DNA of 64,000 nt from Chersky-806 sp038252255 (GCA_038252255.1 JBBSAM010000011.1:66508-130507); one strand, 5' to 3'; shown: positions 40,999 to 51,587, numbered from the stretch's first letter. Translations and numbers: made by a program. The notes: generated from the sequence alone by a model not told the origin.

Positions 40999-41535
40999 AT
41001 GGCCGAAACCGTCAGCGAGCGGATCGAGGCGTACGCCAAGGCCCTGCTGGAAGTCGCGCGCGCCGAGGGCATGCTCGGCGAGGTGGAGGACGACCTCTTC
41101 CGGTTCGCGCGGGTCTTCGAGGGCAACGACGATCTGCGGATGGCACTCACCGACCCCTCCCTGCCGACGGACCGTCGCATGGCCGTGGTCGAGGAGCTCA
41201 TGGGCGGTAAGGCGCTGAACACCTCGGCGGCGCTCGCGTCGTTCGTGGTGGGCATCGGCCGCGCCCACGAGCTCCCGGCCATCGTGGATCGCTTCGTCGA
41301 GCTGGCGGCAGCCGAACGCGAGCACGAGGTCGCGGAGGTCCGCAGTGCCGTACCGCTCGACGAGGGTCAGCGGGAGCGGCTCGCCACGGCGCTGTCGCAG
41401 GCGACGGGTAAGCGGGTCGAGGTCAAGGTGATCATCGACGAGAAGGTGCTCGGCGGCATCGTTGCTCGCGTTGGCGACACCGTGATCGACGGCACGATCC
41501 GTCACCGGCTCGAGCAGCTGAAGGAAACCATCTGA
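40999..41535 (+). CDS. atpH: ATP synthase F1 subunit delta
   Basis: 178 aa, starting 3 nt after the atpF stop. The N-domain helix bundle begins SERIEAYAKALLEVARAEG, and the C-domain has RSAVPLDEGQRERLATALSQATGKRVEVKVIIDEKVLGGIVARVGDTVIDGTIRHRLEQLKETI, which matches the OSCP/delta signature. It links the peripheral stalk to the alpha3-beta3 head. Confidence 0.95.
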   Translation: MAETVSERIEAYAKALLEVARAEGMLGEVEDDLFRFARVFEGNDDLRMALTDPSLPTDRRMAVVEELMGGKALNTSAALASFVVGIGRAHELPAIVDRFVELAAAEREHEVAEVRSAVPLDEGQRERLATALSQATGKRVEVKVIIDEKVLGGIVARVGDTVIDGTIRHRLEQLKETI

Positions 41536-41574
41536 TGGTCACAGGACGCCGAAACATTCTGGGGAGCACGCCAA

Positions 41575-43164
41575 ATGGCTGAGTTGACGATCAACGCCGA
41601 CGAGATCGCAGCCGCGCTGCGCAAGCATGTCGGTACGTTCACGCCGGCGCTGTCGAAGGACCAGGTCGGACGCATCCTCGAGGTCGGCGACGGCATCGCA
41701 CGCGTCTCCGGTCTGCCCGACACCGCGGTCAACGAGCTGCTCGAGTTCGAGGGCGGCACCCTCGGCTTGGCGCTCAACCTCGACGAGGACTCGATCGGTG
41801 CGGTCGTCCTGGGCCAGTCGGATCAGGTCGAAGAGGGCCACACGGCCCGGAACACCGGCCGCATCCTGTCGGTGCCGGTGGGCGACGGCCTGATCGGCCG
41901 GGTCGTGAACGCACTCGGGGTGGCGATCGACGGCAAGGGCCCGGTCGCCAGCACGCAGGTGCGCCGGCTCGAGGTCCAGGCGCCCGGCATCGTGGCCCGC
42001 AAGCCGGTGCACGAGCCGCTGCAGACGGGGATCAAGGCCATCGACTCGATGACCCCGATCGGCCGGGGCCAGCGCGAGCTCATCATCGGCGACCGCAAGA
42101 CGGGCAAGACCACGATCGCGATCGACACGATCCTGAACCAGCGCGGCCAGGGCGTGAAGTGCATCTACGTCGCCATCGGCCAGAAGGGGTCCACGGTCGC
42201 ACAGACCTTCGCGACCCTCGAGGAGCACGGCGCGATGGAGTACACCGTCGTCGTCAACGCCCCCGCCGCGGACGAAGCGGTGTTCAAGTACCTCGCGCCG
42301 TACACCGGTTGCGCGATGGGCCAGCACTGGATGGACAGTGGCGAAGCCGCGCTGGTCGTGTACGACGACCTCTCGAAGCAGGCCGAGGCGTACCGCCAGC
42401 TCTCGCTGCTGCTGCGGCGCCCGCCGGGGCGCGAGGCGTACCCCGGCGACGTCTTCTACCTGCACAGCCGCCTGCTCGAGCGGGCCGCGAAGCTCGGCGA
42501 CGCGCTCGGTGCCGGCTCGCTCACCGCGCTGCCGGTCATCGAGACGAAGGCCGGAGACGTCTCGGCGTACATCCCGACCAACGTGATCTCGATCACGGAC
42601 GGCCAGATCTACCTCCAGGACGACCTGTTCAAGTCGGGGGTCCGCCCGGCGGTGGACGTGGGCATCTCGGTGTCCCGGGTCGGCGGTGCCGCGCAGATCA
42701 AGGCCATGCGGGCCGTCGCGGGGACGCTCAAGCTCGACCTCGCGCAGTTCCGCGAGCTCGAGGCGTTCGCGACCTTCGGGTCCGAGCTCGACGACGTGTC
42801 CGCCGCCCAGCTCGGGCGCGGCTACCGCCTGGTGGAGCTGCTCAAGCAGCCGCTCAACTCGCCGATGCCGGTCGAGGAGCAGGTCGTCTCGATCTACTGC
42901 GGGACGAACGGGATCCTCGACGACCTCCCGGCCGAGCAGGTGCGCCGCTTCGAGTCGGACCTGCTCGAGGACTTCCGCACCCGCCACGTCGACATCCTGG
43001 ACACGATCAGGTCGACCGGCCAGCTCCCCGAGGGGGACAAGCTCGAGGTCGCGATCAACGACTTCAAGGCGCGCTTCGTCGACGTCGTCGGCGGCGAGAT
43101 CGCCGCGGACAAGGCCGCCCAGGACGCCGAGAACCCCGAGGACTTCGTCGGGGGCTCGGCCTAA
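41575..43164 (+). CDS. atpA: ATP synthase F1 subunit alpha
   Basis: 529 aa, normal length. N-terminal beta-barrel, then the regulatory nucleotide site with P-loop GDRKTGKT (172-179), AMEYTVVVNAPAADEAVFKYLAPYTG, and the Arg finger region PAVDVGISVSRVGGAAQIKAM. GGGGAG-like purines lie before the ATG. It makes the non-catalytic subunits of the head. Its end is followed 2 nt later by the gamma gene. Confidence 0.97.
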   Translation: MAELTINADEIAAALRKHVGTFTPALSKDQVGRILEVGDGIARVSGLPDTAVNELLEFEGGTLGLALNLDEDSIGAVVLGQSDQVEEGHTARNTGRILSVPVGDGLIGRVVNALGVAIDGKGPVASTQVRRLEVQAPGIVARKPVHEPLQTGIKAIDSMTPIGRGQRELIIGDRKTGKTTIAIDTILNQRGQGVKCIYVAIGQKGSTVAQTFATLEEHGAMEYTVVVNAPAADEAVFKYLAPYTGCAMGQHWMDSGEAALVVYDDLSKQAEAYRQLSLLLRRPPGREAYPGDVFYLHSRLLERAAKLGDALGAGSLTALPVIETKAGDVSAYIPTNVISITDGQIYLQDDLFKSGVRPAVDVGISVSRVGGAAQIKAMRAVAGTLKLDLAQFRELEAFATFGSELDDVSAAQLGRGYRLVELLKQPLNSPMPVEEQVVSIYCGTNGILDDLPAEQVRRFESDLLEDFRTRHVDILDTIRSTGQLPEGDKLEVAINDFKARFVDVVGGEIAADKAAQDAENPEDFVGGSA

Positions 43165-43166
43165 CC

Positions 43167-44180
43167 ATGGCCGGCGGTCAGGAGCGGATTCTCAAACGGA
43201 GGATCCGCAGCGTCCAGAGCACCAAGAAGATCACTCGTGCGATGGAGCTCATCGCGGCGAGCCGGATCGTCAAGGCGCAGGCGCGGGTCCACGCCGCCCG
43301 TCCGTACAGCGACCAGATCACCGAGGTGATCCACCACCTCGCGCAGGGCGGCGCGGGGGTGAGCAGCCCGCTCCTCAAGCCGCGCGACGAGATCCGCAAG
43401 GTGGCCTACGTCGTGCTCACCGCTGACCGCGGCTTGTGCGGCGCGTACAACTCGTCGGTCATCCGTCAGGCCGAGCGCTCGCTGAAGGTGCAGCAGGGCG
43501 CCGGCCGCGACTACTCGCTGATCCTCGTCGGCAAGAAGGCCGACGGCTACTTCCGCTTCCGCAAGTACCGCATCGACGCGACGTTCAGCGGCATGAGCGA
43601 CCAGCCGACCTACGAGAACGCGCGGACGGTTGCGCAGGCGGTCCTCACTTCTTTCGAGGCCGGCGACGTGGACCAGGTGCAGCTCGTCTACACCCGCTTC
43701 CTCTCGGCCGGTCTCCAGGAGGTCACGGAGGTCACGCTGATGCCGCTCGATCCCGGTGGTCTCGGGATCTCCGCGGCGCCGTCACCAGAGGTCGTCGCCG
43801 ACGCGGCCGAGTCGGCCGCGCACGATGGCCCGTCTGCGAGCTACGAGTTCGAGCCCGGTGCGGACGAGATCCTCACCCGCCTGCTGCCGCGCTACGTGGA
43901 ATCGCGCATCTTCGCCGCCCAGCTCGACGCCTCGGCTTCGGAGCATGCGGCCCGCCAACGGGCCATGAAGGCGGCGACCGACAACGCCGACGAGCTGATC
44001 AAGAGCCTCACGCGAGTGATGAACCGCGCCCGCCAGGAATCGATCACGACCGAGATCATGGAGATCGTCGGCGGGGCCGAGGCGATGCGCGGCGGCGGCG
44101 CGCTCGTCAACACCGACTTACTTTCCGACACCATCGAAGCACGCCACGAGGATCTCTTCCCCTCCCGCAGCGACGGCTGA
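43167..44180 (+). CDS. atpG: ATP synthase F1 subunit gamma
   Basis: 337 aa, central rotor stalk. ERILKRRIRSVQSTKKITRAMELIAASRIVKAQ is the N-terminal helix and LTADRGLCGAYNSSVIR the Rossmann-like core. The C-terminal helix is QRAMKAATDNADELIKSLTRVMNRARQESITTEIMEIVGGAEAM. It is longer than the common length of about 290-310 because of an acidic insert (about 195-235, AAPSPEVVADAAESAAHDGPS) near where actinobacterial gammas carry an extra loop. ATG at 43167. Confidence 0.94.
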   Translation: MAGGQERILKRRIRSVQSTKKITRAMELIAASRIVKAQARVHAARPYSDQITEVIHHLAQGGAGVSSPLLKPRDEIRKVAYVVLTADRGLCGAYNSSVIRQAERSLKVQQGAGRDYSLILVGKKADGYFRFRKYRIDATFSGMSDQPTYENARTVAQAVLTSFEAGDVDQVQLVYTRFLSAGLQEVTEVTLMPLDPGGLGISAAPSPEVVADAAESAAHDGPSASYEFEPGADEILTRLLPRYVESRIFAAQLDASASEHAARQRAMKAATDNADELIKSLTRVMNRARQESITTEIMEIVGGAEAMRGGGALVNTDLLSDTIEARHEDLFPSRSDG

Positions 44181-44193
44181 GCCAGGAGCAACC

Positions 44194-45657
<1,464 letters not shown>

Positions 45658-45663
45658 GTCCCC

Positions 45664-46074
45664 ATGCCGTTGCACGTGGAGCTCGTCTCGCCGGAGCACA
45701 TCCTCTACGAGGGCGAAGCCGATCAGGTCGTGTGCCGGCCGACCGGTGGGGAGATCGCGTTCCTGCCCGGCCACCAGCCGTTCGTCGGCGCGCTCGTCAC
45801 CTACCCGGTGCGCATCCTGCTGCCGGGCTCGGGTGAGGTCGTGGCCGCGGTGCACGGCGGGTTCGTGGAGGTGCGCGACGACCGGGTGACGGTCCTGTCG
45901 GACGTCGCCGAGCTCCCGGAGCAGATCGACGTGGTGCGCGCGCAGACGGCGAGAGAGACGGCGGAGGCCGCGGTCGCAGCCGATCCGGACGACGTGGAGG
46001 CAGCCGCGGCACTTGCCCGCGCCGAGCTTCGCCTCTCCGTCGCGTCGGGGACCGCCGCCACCCACGGCGGCTGA
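45664..46074 (+). CDS. atpC: ATP synthase F1 subunit epsilon
   Basis: 136 aa. The N-terminal beta-sandwich (LHVELVSPEHILYEGEADQVVCRPTGGEIAFLPGHQPFVGAL) is complete. The two C-terminal helices are present (ETAEAAVAADPDDVEAAAALARAELRLSV). It ends the atp operon; the next gene begins 40 nt later with its own ribosome-binding site. Confidence 0.94.
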   Translation: MPLHVELVSPEHILYEGEADQVVCRPTGGEIAFLPGHQPFVGALVTYPVRILLPGSGEVVAAVHGGFVEVRDDRVTVLSDVAELPEQIDVVRAQTARETAEAAVAADPDDVEAAAALARAELRLSVASGTAATHGG

Positions 46075-46113
46075 CGCGCTCATTCCTCGTCTGAGTCGCG
46101 CGAGGGTTTCGTG

Positions 46114-47049
46114 ATGCGCGCACGGGTGAGGTCCGCGGGAGCCGGCGCGCTCGTCGTCGCGTTCCTGTTGTCCCTGCTCACGGGCGTCACGGGCACGGGC
46201 GCCGCCACGACGGCGGGCGGAACCCGCAGCGCGGCCCCCTTCCGTGGGCTGGGAACCTGGGTGGACGTCTACGACTACGGCCCGGCGTTCCAGGGGCCAC
46301 CCGGTGCGCCGCCTGCGGTCACCGCGGAGTCGGTGGACGACATGGCGAAGCTCGGGGTCAAGACGCTGTACCTCCAGGCGTCGCAGGACGACGACCGGTC
46401 CGAGGGAACCCTGGTCGACCGCCGGCTCGTCGGTGACATCCTGCGTCGTGCGCACCGGCGCGGCGTGCGGGTCGTGGCCTGGTACCTGCCTCATTTCGCC
46501 GATGTCGGCCGAGACCTGCGCCACATCCGCGCCATGAGCGAGTTCCGCACCGGTGGTCAGCGCTTCGACGGAATCGCGCTCGACCTGGAGTGGACCGGCG
46601 ATGTGAAGGACGCGAGCCGGCGCAACCACGCCTTGGTGAACCTCGCCCGCCGGACCCGCAAGATGGTGACGAGTGTGCCGATCGGCGCGATCGTGCTCGA
46701 GCCGGTGCTGCTGGAGGACGTCAACCCGAGCTACTGGCCCAACTTCCCGTGGAAGAAGCTGAGCTCCGACTTCGACGTCTGGCTCCCGATGGCCTACTGG
46801 ACGAACCGCACCGCGTCATCCGGGTGGAACGACGGATTCCGCTACACGAGCGAGAACATCCGCCGGGTCCGGGCACACCTCGGGAACCGCAACGCGAACG
46901 TCCACGTGATCGGAGGGATCGCGGACCAGACCAAGACGGGGGACACCGCCGGCTTCGTGCGGGCCGCGAAGAGGCGCCGGGCGATCGGCTGGTCGGTGTA
47001 CGACTACGTCACGACGTCGAGCAGCGCCTGGCCCCGCCTCCGCGGCTGA
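46114..47049 (+). CDS. Secreted TIM-barrel glycoside-hydrolase-like protein
   Basis: 311 aa from the ATG at 46114; a GTG at 46111 is an alternative. Signal peptide of about 33 residues (GALVVAFLLSLLTGVTGTGAA). The mature part has beta/alpha-barrel features: FRGLGTWVDVYDYGP, VKTLYLQASQDD, VRVVAWYLPHFADV, and FDGIALDLEWTGDV, whose Asp-Glu pair resembles the catalytic strand of GH18/GH25-like barrels. VWLPMAYWTNR and IGWSVYDYVTT are later strands. Family assignment is uncertain; a polysaccharide or peptidoglycan hydrolase is plausible. It sits alone between the atp operon and glpX. Confidence 0.6.
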   Translation: MRARVRSAGAGALVVAFLLSLLTGVTGTGAATTAGGTRSAAPFRGLGTWVDVYDYGPAFQGPPGAPPAVTAESVDDMAKLGVKTLYLQASQDDDRSEGTLVDRRLVGDILRRAHRRGVRVVAWYLPHFADVGRDLRHIRAMSEFRTGGQRFDGIALDLEWTGDVKDASRRNHALVNLARRTRKMVTSVPIGAIVLEPVLLEDVNPSYWPNFPWKKLSSDFDVWLPMAYWTNRTASSGWNDGFRYTSENIRRVRAHLGNRNANVHVIGGIADQTKTGDTAGFVRAAKRRRAIGWSVYDYVTTSSSAWPRLRG

Positions 47050-47165
47050 CCCCGCTCGCTGAGCGGCCCTGCCGGGGACGGGCGGCGGGTGTGATCAACG
47101 GCACTGAGCCCGAATGCCCGGCCGTCGCTGCAGCCGCTCAGATTGCCGCGCCGGGAGAGGTGCCG

Positions 47166-47209
47166 CTGGAGGGCGCCCGACCGCTCGCGGTCTACCGGTT
47201 GCCCTCCAG
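47166..47209. terminator. Hairpin between convergent genes, probable two-way terminator
   Basis: CTGGAGGGC (47166-47174) and GCCCTCCAG (47201-47209) are exact complements, with a 26-nt loop that itself pairs weakly. It lies just before the end of the minus-strand glpX gene and after the plus-strand secreted protein. The rest of the 173-nt gap shows nothing further. Confidence 0.45.
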
Positions 47210-47222
47210 AGATCTTGGGAAG

Positions 47223-48215
47223 TCAGTCGAACTTCACTGCGGAGTAGCGCATGAGCTTCTGCCAGCGGTGGGTGGCCTGGATCGTGCGGATGGTCCCCGT
47301 CTTCGAGCGCATCACGAGGCTCTCGGTGCTCGCGCCGTCGCCCCAGTAGCGCACGCCCTTCAACAGGTCGCCGTTGCTGATGCCGGTGGCGGCGAAGAAC
47401 ACCTCGTCACCCGAGACCAGGTCGTCGGTGCTGAGCACGCGGTCGAGGTCGTAGCCCGCGTCGATCGCCGCGTTGCGCTCGTCCTCGTTGCGCGGCCAGA
47501 GCCGGCCGATGATCGTGCCTCCGAGACACTGGATCGCGCAGGCGGCGATCACCCCTTCGGGCGTACCGCCGACGCCGAACAAGATGTCCGAGCCGGAACC
47601 CGCGGTGGCGCAGGAGATCGCCCCCGCGACGTCGCCGTCCGGAATGAGCCGGATGCGTGCGCCGGCCTCGCGGCACTGCTTGATGATGTCCTCGTGGCGG
47701 GGCCGGTCCAGGATCACCGCGGTGACGTCGCTCACCTTCTCGCCTTTGGCCTTCGCGACGGACTCGAGGTTCGCGCTCACCGGCGCGTCGAGGTCGATGA
47801 CGTCGACGGACTCCGGGCCGACCACGATCTTGTCCATGTACACGCACGGGCCGGGGTCGAACATCGTGCCGCGCTCGGCGACCGCGATCACGGCGATCGC
47901 ATTGTCCCGGCCGAGCGAGGTGAGGGTCGTGCCGTCGATCGGGTCGACGGCGATGTCGCACGCCGGCCCGCCACTGCCGATCTCCTCGCCGTTGAAGAGC
48001 ATGGGCGCTTCGTCCTTCTCGCCCTCGCCGATGACGACGACGCCCTCCATCGGGACGGTGTTCAGGACGAGCCGCATCGCGTCGACGGCGGCGCCGTCCG
48101 CCCCGTTCTTGTCGCCTCGCCCGAACCAGCGGCCGGCCGCGAGGGCGGCCGCCTCGGTGGCGCGGGCCAGGTCCATCGCCAGGTTGCGGTCAGGTGCCTG
48201 CGGCTGAGATTCCAT
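47223..48215 (-). CDS. glpX: Fructose-1,6-bisphosphatase class II (GlpX)
   Basis: 330 aa, gluconeogenic phosphatase releasing fructose 6-phosphate. VVVIGEGEKDEAPMLFNGEEIG and DIAVDPIDGTTL hold the metal- and phosphate-binding residues of the Li+-sensitive phosphatase fold. GVGGTPEGVIAACAIQCLGG is the class II signature. It is the usual actinobacterial FBPase type. TAACCT lies exactly 6 nt before the ATG, suggesting a leaderless mRNA. Confidence 0.95.
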   Translation of the reverse strand: MESQPQAPDRNLAMDLARATEAAALAAGRWFGRGDKNGADGAAVDAMRLVLNTVPMEGVVVIGEGEKDEAPMLFNGEEIGSGGPACDIAVDPIDGTTLTSLGRDNAIAVIAVAERGTMFDPGPCVYMDKIVVGPESVDVIDLDAPVSANLESVAKAKGEKVSDVTAVILDRPRHEDIIKQCREAGARIRLIPDGDVAGAISCATAGSGSDILFGVGGTPEGVIAACAIQCLGGTIIGRLWPRNEDERNAAIDAGYDLDRVLSTDDLVSGDEVFFAATGISNGDLLKGVRYWGDGASTESLVMRSKTGTIRTIQATHRWQKLMRYSAVKFD

Positions 48216-48221
48216 GCCCGG

Positions 48222-48227
48222 AGGTTA
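48222..48227 (-). promoter_or_regulatory. Leaderless -10 box (TAACCT) of glpX
   Basis: On the minus strand TAACCT (48227 to 48222) is separated from the ATG at 48215 by 6 nt. No Shine-Dalgarno sequence is possible in that space. Confidence 0.42.
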
Positions 48228-48299
48228 CCCGCGCCCTTTTTCGGTCGCTCCGTTGTCCACACTTCGTGCCCGTTCCCACCTGCGCTCGCGCCGTGCGGC

Positions 48300-49382
48300 T
48301 CACTTGAGCTTGGGAATCACGTGCTCGCCGAGCAGCTCGATCGAGCGCATCACGGATGCGTGAGGAATTTTGTACGGGTTGAGCAAACAGAGGAGGAGGT
48401 CGCAGTCCGCGGCGCTGTAGCGCGTGGCGATCTCGAGGCAGCGCTCCGGGTCACCGACCACACACGCTCCGGACTCGACGAGGTACTCGAACGTCAGCAG
48501 GCTGAGGTCGAGGTCCTTCAGGATCTCCGCGTAGTCGTAGCTGCCGAGCGGCTTGCCCTCCCGCCAGGTCGCGACGGTGCCGATGTGCCACAGCGCGGTT
48601 CGGACGTACCACTCGAAGGATTCCCGGGCCTCCTCGTACGCCTGCTCCGTCGTCTCCGCGCAATGGACCATCGTGAACGTGGCGGCTCGTGTGTTGGCGA
48701 ACTTGCCGATCGGCACGGCGCGGGTCTGTGCGTCCCGGTACACCTTGATCCGCTCGGCGAGCTCTTCGGGTGGCACGCCGATCGTGAAGGAGAGCAGTCC
48801 GAGCCCGAGCTCGCCGGCGAGCGTGTGGCTCGGCGGGCTGCTCGTGGCCACCCACAGCGGCGGGTGCGGCTGCTGGATCGGCTTCGGGTGGACGTTGCGG
48901 GGCGGGATGTCCCACGTCTCGCCGTGCCACTCGAACGGCTCCTCGGTCCACGCCCCGACCACCATCCGCAAGCCCTCTTCCCACTGGGCCCGCGTGAGGT
49001 CGGGGTCGGCGCCGAAGCCCTCGAGCTCGGCGCGCGTCGAGGACCGCCCGGTGCCGAACTCGAGCCGGCCGTCGCTGACGATGTCCACGACCGCGGCCGC
49101 CTCGGCCGCGCGGATCGGATGGTTGTAGGGCTTGGGCAGCAGCCGGACGCCGTGACCGATCCGAAGCGTCGTGGTCTTGGCCGCGATCGCGCCGTACAGG
49201 GCGTCCGGTGCGGAGCAGTGGGAGTACTCGTCGAGGAAGTGGTGCTCGACCGTCCAGAACGACTGGAACCCGGCCTGCTCACCGAGCACGGCCTCCTCGA
49301 TCACGTTCTTGTACGCCTGGTGCTCGCTGTCGGGCGTCCACGGCTTCGGCACCGGGATCTCGTAGAAGAGCGCGAAGTCCAT
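48300..49382 (-). CDS. LLM-class flavin-dependent oxidoreductase
   Basis: 360 aa. MDFALFYEIPVPKPW is a bacterial-luciferase-like start. FWTVEHHFLDEYSHCSAPD, TTTLRIGHGVRLLPKPYNHPIRAAEAAAVVDIVSDGRLEFGTGRSS and PPLWVATSSPPSHTLAGELGLGLLS are typical of the family (FMN or F420 cofactor; not decidable here). The substrate is unknown. The ATG at 49382 follows AAAGGA/AGAGGA purines. It lies downstream of the TetR gene on the same strand (32-nt gap), so it may be under that regulator. Confidence 0.85.
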   Translation of the reverse strand: MDFALFYEIPVPKPWTPDSEHQAYKNVIEEAVLGEQAGFQSFWTVEHHFLDEYSHCSAPDALYGAIAAKTTTLRIGHGVRLLPKPYNHPIRAAEAAAVVDIVSDGRLEFGTGRSSTRAELEGFGADPDLTRAQWEEGLRMVVGAWTEEPFEWHGETWDIPPRNVHPKPIQQPHPPLWVATSSPPSHTLAGELGLGLLSFTIGVPPEELAERIKVYRDAQTRAVPIGKFANTRAATFTMVHCAETTEQAYEEARESFEWYVRTALWHIGTVATWREGKPLGSYDYAEILKDLDLSLLTFEYLVESGACVVGDPERCLEIATRYSAADCDLLLCLLNPYKIPHASVMRSIELLGEHVIPKLK

Positions 49383-49414
49383 TTTCCTCTGGGTCCTTTC
49401 GGTTGGCGGCCGGG

Positions 49415-50011
49415 TTAGGGGGCGAGGCCCCGCACGACGAACTGCTGCACGTAGCCGCGCACCGCGTCGGGATCGTCCAGGTCGACGACCGTCGACGGCA
49501 TGATCACCAGCGAGAGCAGGAGGCGCACGATCCACTCCGCGGCGGCGCGCCGGTCCAGCCCCGCCCGGATCTCGCCCCGCGCCTGGGCATCCGCGAGATA
49601 CGGCTGCCAGAACTCGACCCAGCGGGCCACGAGGCCGTCGATCCGAGCGGTGAGCAGCGATGCGATCAGCGAGTCTTCGCCGGCGGTGAGCACGAGCAGC
49701 GGGTCGTCCTGGTGGGTGCGGATGAACGCCGCGGCTTCGGCGACCTGGGCCGCCAACGTCCGGCGGCGGCGGACCGACTCCTCGCTGCCGGCGACGAAGC
49801 GGTCCGCCGTGCGCTCGAGCACCGCGGCGATGAGCGCCTCCCGGTCCTGGAAGTGGTTGTAGACCGAGCCCCGGGAGAGTCCGGCCGCCTGCGCGACGTC
49901 GCCCATCGACACTCGCCGCAGGCCGTAGCGCCGGATGCAGATCTCGGCCGCGTCGAGGATGCGGGTGGCGGTGTCGGGGCCGCGCTCGCGGACCGGGGCC
50001 GAGGTAGACAT
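49415..50011 (-). CDS. TetR-family transcriptional regulator
   Basis: 198 aa. The N-terminal helix-turn-helix reads RRVSMGDVAQAAGLSRGSVYNHFQDREALIAAVLE, typical of the family. The C-domain is helical and ligand-specific. It is divergent from an SDR gene, with a TGAACA/TGTTCA dyad beginning right at its start codon. It probably represses itself, the LLM oxidoreductase and the SDR gene. Ligand unknown. Confidence 0.88.
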   Translation of the reverse strand: MSTSAPVRERGPDTATRILDAAEICIRRYGLRRVSMGDVAQAAGLSRGSVYNHFQDREALIAAVLERTADRFVAGSEESVRRRRTLAAQVAEAAAFIRTHQDDPLLVLTAGEDSLIASLLTARIDGLVARWVEFWQPYLADAQARGEIRAGLDRRAAAEWIVRLLLSLVIMPSTVVDLDDPDAVRGYVQQFVVRGLAP

Positions 50012-50012
50012 C

Positions 50013-50037
50013 TGAACAGAGACTATGTAATTGTTCA
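50013..50037. promoter_or_regulatory. Probable TetR operator in divergent region
   Basis: TGAACA (50013-50018) and TGTTCA (50032-50037) form an inverted repeat with a 13-nt spacer. It lies immediately upstream of the TetR ATG in an A/T-rich patch of otherwise GC-rich DNA. A repressor bound there would cover the TetR start and the upstream region of the SDR gene. Confidence 0.5.
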
Positions 50038-50120
50038 AAGCACAGGTCAAGCGGAGGGGGCGTTCGGACTTCGGCCCGGCGTTCGCCCTCCGGAGATCTT
50101 CAGAGGAGAGGGAGGCACGC

Positions 50121-50891
50121 ATGAACCGGCTCGACGGCAAGGTGGCGGTGGTCACGGGCGCAGCATCCGGCATCGGTGCGGCGACGGCGGCCCGGTTCGA
50201 GGCCGAGGGCGCGACGGTGGCCCGAATGGACCTCACCCCGGTGGCCGGGGCGATCGAGCTCGACGTGCGTGACGAGGCCGCGGTCGTGGACGCGTTTGCC
50301 GCGACCCACGCCGAGCACGGTCGGATCGACGTGCTCGTGAATGCGGCGGGGGTGGCGGGTGGTGGGCCCGTGCATTCCATGGCTGCCACGGAGTGGGACC
50401 GGGTCGTCGACATCAACCTGAAAGGCACGTTCCTCACGAACAAGTGCGCACTCGCGTTGATGCTCGAGCAGGCGCCGAACGAGATCGGCCAGCGTGGCTC
50501 GGTTGTGAACGTTGCCAGCATCGAAGGGCTCGAGGGCACCGAGGGGGGCAGTGCCTACAACGCGTCGAAGGGGGGTGTCGTCATCCTCACCAAGAACATG
50601 GCACTGGACTACGGGCGGCGGGGGATCCGGGCGAACTGCATCTGTCCCGGGTTCATCGACACGCCGATGATGGCCGCCGTCTTCGACATGGAGGGCATGG
50701 AGCACGTCCGGAGGTCGTTCGTCGAGGCGCACGCGCTCGGCCGCTGCGGCCACCCCGACGAGATCGCGGCCGCCGCGCTGTTCCTGGCGTCGGACGACGC
50801 CTCGTTCGTCACCGGGAGCGCCATGGTGGTCGACGGCGGCTACACCGCCGGCCACCAGCACGGCATCGCGGAGATGCTCGGGCTGGGCTAG
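50121..50891 (+). CDS. Short-chain dehydrogenase/reductase
   Basis: 256 aa, classical SDR. TGAASGIG (12-19) binds NAD(P), NAAG (74-77), and the catalytic set is S133, Y146 and K150 (YNASK). PGFIDTPM is the later cofactor loop. GGAGG (50111-50115) precedes the ATG. The substrate is unknown. It is divergent from the TetR gene and probably its target. Confidence 0.9.
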   Translation: MNRLDGKVAVVTGAASGIGAATAARFEAEGATVARMDLTPVAGAIELDVRDEAAVVDAFAATHAEHGRIDVLVNAAGVAGGGPVHSMAATEWDRVVDINLKGTFLTNKCALALMLEQAPNEIGQRGSVVNVASIEGLEGTEGGSAYNASKGGVVILTKNMALDYGRRGIRANCICPGFIDTPMMAAVFDMEGMEHVRRSFVEAHALGRCGHPDEIAAAALFLASDDASFVTGSAMVVDGGYTAGHQHGIAEMLGLG

Positions 50892-51114
50892 GGCCACGAG
50901 AGCCCCAAATCTGGGTGAAGGTTTGGTCCGCTGAGCCATTCGGGTACCGGTTGAATGCGAGAATCCAGGCCGTGGAACCTCAGGCGAGGTACGAAGGGAC
51001 CGGTCTCCGCCCGTACTATGGGGGACGAGGTTCGGGCTGTGCCCTCGTAGCACCTCCGCGTCAGCGTTCGCGGCGGATTGCTCCGGTTTGCACCGCCCAT
51101 TGCGAGGTCGGTCG

Positions 51115-51516
51115 ATGAGTTCGATGAGTTCGATGAGCGGGGACGGCGACCTCGACCGAGCCGTACCGGAACGAACGGTTGAAGTCGGGCGAAGCGCCCC
51201 CGAGATCTCGACGCCGGTCGAGACCATCTACGACGCGGTCTGCAAGCTCCTCATCGGTCGCGGGTGGTTGCAAGGTCGCGAGGTCCGCGGTCCGCGCTTG
51301 TCGCTGACCGCCGCGATCGACGTCGCGGTCGGTGTCGACGTCGAGACCAACGCGGCGGTAGGACCACGACTCGCGCGTAGCGGTCGTGTGCAACGTCATC
51401 TGTGCGAGCTCGCGGGCGCGGCCAACCTCGTCGCATGGAACGACGACGGTGAACGCGGGATGAGCGATGTGATCGATCTGCTGCGGTTCGCGGCGGTCGC
51501 GTACCCCGACGACTGA
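51115..51516 (+). CDS. Hypothetical protein, possibly DUF6197-like
   Basis: 133 aa. The start is odd: three tandem copies of a 9-nt unit (TCGATGAGT-like, 51113-51139) give an N-terminus MSSMSSMS, so any of three ATGs could be used. GAGG lies before the first. Residues about 40-130 (IYDAVCKLLIGRGWLQGRE... HLCELAGAANLVAWNDDGERGMSDVIDLLRFAA) recall small actinobacterial proteins with a conserved WND motif (DUF6197); I am not certain. No signal peptide or TM. The 223 nt upstream hold only a TACTAT box (51014-51019) as a possible promoter. Confidence 0.5.
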   Translation: MSSMSSMSGDGDLDRAVPERTVEVGRSAPEISTPVETIYDAVCKLLIGRGWLQGREVRGPRLSLTAAIDVAVGVDVETNAAVGPRLARSGRVQRHLCELAGAANLVAWNDDGERGMSDVIDLLRFAAVAYPDD

Positions 51517-51587
51517 TCCGCGCAGTTTGCGACAGCGCGATGCACACACAACGCGGCGCGTCGCGCACGCTGCATGACCGCGCGCGA

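Noticed and set aside
46590..49418. Plus-strand open frame of about 940 codons across glpX and the LLM oxidoreductase gene
   Set aside because: It runs antisense to two genes with clear family motifs and has no ribosome-binding site or recognisable domain. It is a by-product of high GC content.
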